Source: an uncultured Bacteroidales bacterium
GTDB taxonomy: Bacteria > Bacteroidota > Bacteroidia > Bacteroidales > UBA932
DNA length: 7,908 bases
Assembly (NCBI GenBank): GCA_905235775.1
Contig: CAJOMY010000081.1
Location: forward strand, 1-7,908
Direction: 5' to 3'
Below the pieces are notes generated by a model. That model ran no database searches and was not told the DNA's origin. It saw nothing but the letters and a program-made list of their open reading frames with translations. The position numbers and the translations under genes are program-made. Below are positions 6,686 through 7,908 of this stretch, in pieces (within the stretch, counting starts at the first letter, position 1; every line of letters starts with the position of its first letter).

Positions 6686-7908
6686 TTACTGCCGGGTAAA
6701 CCTGGCCGTCCAGCCGCCGCCGGGGGCCATGTGGATCTTCAGGGTGTGGCCGGCGGCCCCGACGGTCACGTTCTGGAATTCGCGGACGTAGTCGCGGGCG
6801 TTGCGGTCGGCGTTGATCCCGTCGCGGAAGATCTCGACGCGGTAGCTGCCCTCCGGCAGGAAGGCGCCCAGGTCGATCTCCAGGTCGCGGGCATCCCAGT
6901 CGGTCATGGCCCCGACGTACCAGTCTGCGCCCTTGCGGCGGGCGATGGCGGCGTAGTCTCCGACCTTGCCGGCCAGCGCGACGGTCTCGTCCCAGACGGT
7001 CGGCACGGCGGTCATCCACTTCAGGCATTCCGGCTCGGCGAGGTAGTTGGTCGGGCTGTCGCAAAGCATCGTCAGCGGGGACTCGAAGATGATGTATTCC
7101 GCCAGTTGGCGGCAGCGTGTGCCCTGGCTCATCGGCTCGGAGTTGACCGGCCGGTAGCTGCGGCGGGTGGCGTTGCGCATGGCGCCCTGCGTGTAGTCGA
7201 GCGGCCCCGCGTACATGCGGATGAAGGGAATCTGGACGTCATAGGTGACCTGGTCCACGCTGGGCTGCGCCCATTTCATCTGCTCCAGGCCGGCTACGCC
7301 CTCGTGGTTGATCACGTTGGGGTAGGGGCGCTGCAGGCCACTGGGCTTGAAGGCGCCGTGGAAGTCCACGAGCAGATGATAGCGGGCTGCGGTCTCCGCC
7401 ACCCGGGTGTAGAAGTCCACCATCGGCTGGTCGTCGCGGTTCATGAAGTCGATCTTGAAACCTTTGACGCCCATCTGGGAATAGTGGCGGCAGATGCCTT
7501 CGATATCACGCTGCATGGACCAGTAGCCGGCCCAGAGGATGATGCCCACCCCCTTGGCCTGGGCATGGTCAACGATGGCCTTCATGTCAATCTCCGGGAC
7601 AACCTGGAAGAGGTCGGCCTGATAGAGGACCGACCAGCCCTCGTCCAGAATCACATATTCGATGCCGTTGGCGGCCGCGAAGTCGATGTAGTATTTGTAG
7701 GTGTCGGTGTTGATGCCGGCGCGGAAAGGCACGCCGGTGATGTTCCAGTCGTTCCACCAGTCCCAAGCCACCTTGCCGGGCTTCACCCAGCTCCAGTCGA
7801 TGCCCGCTGCGGGGCGGCTCAGCAGCCACACCAGGTCGTTGTCGATGTAGTATTTGTAGGTGTCGGTGTTGATGCCGGCGCGGAAAGGCACGCCGGTGAT
7901 GTTCCAGT
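6686..7908 (-). CDS. Glycoside hydrolase family 97, retaining-type alpha-glycosidase (5' end outside the window)
   Basis: The frame is open to the right edge; a GTG at 7889-7891 is internal, so the true start, signal peptide and N-terminal beta-sandwich are missing. GH97 enzymes are Ca2+-dependent alpha-glucosidases or alpha-galactosidases, often periplasmic in Bacteroidota glycan use. The barrel opens with WVKPGKVAWDWWNDWNITG and continues through ANGIEYVILDEGWS, KGVGIILWAGYW and GVKGFKIDFMNRDDQ. DFHGAFKPSGLQRPYPN, NHEGVAGLEQMKW and the C-terminal beta domain follow. The Asp in KIDF (codon 7448-7450) fits the retaining nucleophile and the Glu in NHEG (7301-7303) the acid/base. A Gly follows the His where, as I recall, inverting SusB-type enzymes have Glu, so a retaining mechanism is likely. 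The substrate is not determinable. The first ~53 visible residues are abnormal: a 22-residue stretch occurs twice, 159 bp apart, so the 5' part is either misassembled or duplicated. It converges on htpG, with no susC/susD in view. Confidence 0.9.
   Translation of the reverse strand, partial: WNITGVPFRAGINTDTYKYYIDNDLVWLLSRPAAGIDWSWVKPGKVAWDWWNDWNITGVPFRAGINTDTYKYYIDFAAANGIEYVILDEGWSVLYQADLFQVVPEIDMKAIVDHAQAKGVGIILWAGYWSMQRDIEGICRHYSQMGVKGFKIDFMNRDDQPMVDFYTRVAETAARYHLLVDFHGAFKPSGLQRPYPNVINHEGVAGLEQMKWAQPSVDQVTYDVQIPFIRMYAGPLDYTQGAMRNATRRSYRPVNSEPMSQGTRCRQLAEYIIFESPLTMLCDSPTNYLAEPECLKWMTAVPTVWDETVALAGKVGDYAAIARRKGADWYVGAMTDWDARDLEIDLGAFLPEGSYRVEIFRDGINADRNARDYVREFQNVTVGAAGHTLKIHMAPGGGWTARFTRQ
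7682..7749. repeat. Direct repeat, inner copy (68 bases, within the GH97 gene)
   Basis: This is identical at all 68 positions to 7841-7908. It encodes the GH97 segment from WNITG to KYYID and continues normally into FAAANGIEYV, so it is the copy in the native context. The offset of 159 bases is 53 codons, so the frame is kept. Confidence 0.95.
7841..7908. repeat. Direct repeat, outer copy, running off the window edge
   Basis: This is an exact copy of 7682-7749 that reaches the last base of the window, so its full length is unknown. In the coding direction it passes at codon ...YYID into NDLVWLLSRP, a stretch that in GH97 proteins normally ends the N-terminal domain and should not be preceded by barrel sequence. 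The junction at about 7840/7841 is therefore the suspicious point. Confidence 0.95.

Noticed and set aside
2943..7064. 1373-codon open frame on the - strand, antisense to the acyl-CoA ligase and htpG genes and running into the GH97 region
   Set aside because: Its translation is low-complexity, His/Gly/Arg/Val/Leu-rich and matches no family, and it covers well-supported genes on the other strand. High GC at third codon positions readily makes long antisense frames stop-free.
7889..7891. GTG as the start codon of the GH97 gene
   Set aside because: The frame continues open to the window edge with family-like residues (WNITG) before it. The N-terminal domain of GH97 is missing, so the gene is cut by the edge.

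Overview
This window looks like an ordinary chromosomal stretch from a fairly GC-rich member of the Bacteroidota, probably Bacteroidales. The evidence is the GH97 glycoside hydrolase, the style of the HtpG and acyl-CoA ligase proteins, the lack of clear Shine-Dalgarno sequences before most starts, and a TAnnTTTG-type promoter box. The assignment is by eye and I cannot name a genus. The genes are mostly core metabolism, and I see no tRNA, rRNA, CRISPR array, integrase or transposase gene.

Layout from left to right. Positions 1-391 (+) hold the 3' end of guaB (IMP dehydrogenase), whose last 8 bases overlap the GTG start of guaA (GMP synthase, 384-1964, +). This pair carries IMP to XMP to GMP and is probably one transcript. 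It ends at a strong intrinsic terminator (1997-2030) that lies inside the last codons of the convergent gene, a HAD-superfamily phosphatase-like protein (1983-2825, -). A 135-bp divergent intergenic region (2826-2960) separates that gene from an AMP-forming acyl-CoA ligase (2961-4607, +). A 90-bp gap with a 15-bp palindrome and a strong terminator hairpin leads to htpG (Hsp90, 4698-6593, +). A 29-bp-stem hairpin (6601-6678) then fills the gap to a convergent GH97 glycoside hydrolase (6686-7908, -), which is cut off by the right edge of the window.

The genes do not form one pathway. guaBA is a true functional unit; the others are separate transcription units for phosphoryl transfer, fatty-acid activation, protein folding and glycan hydrolysis. 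No stretch over 300 bases lacks a gene.

The points most worth a second look are structural. A 68-base exact direct repeat at the right edge gives the GH97 gene an in-frame 159-bp duplication that should disrupt its barrel, so it may be an assembly artefact. The long hairpin after htpG resembles a REP-like or mobile palindrome. The terminator hairpin sits only 16-17 nt before the htpG start. I found no convincing new multi-gene system here.
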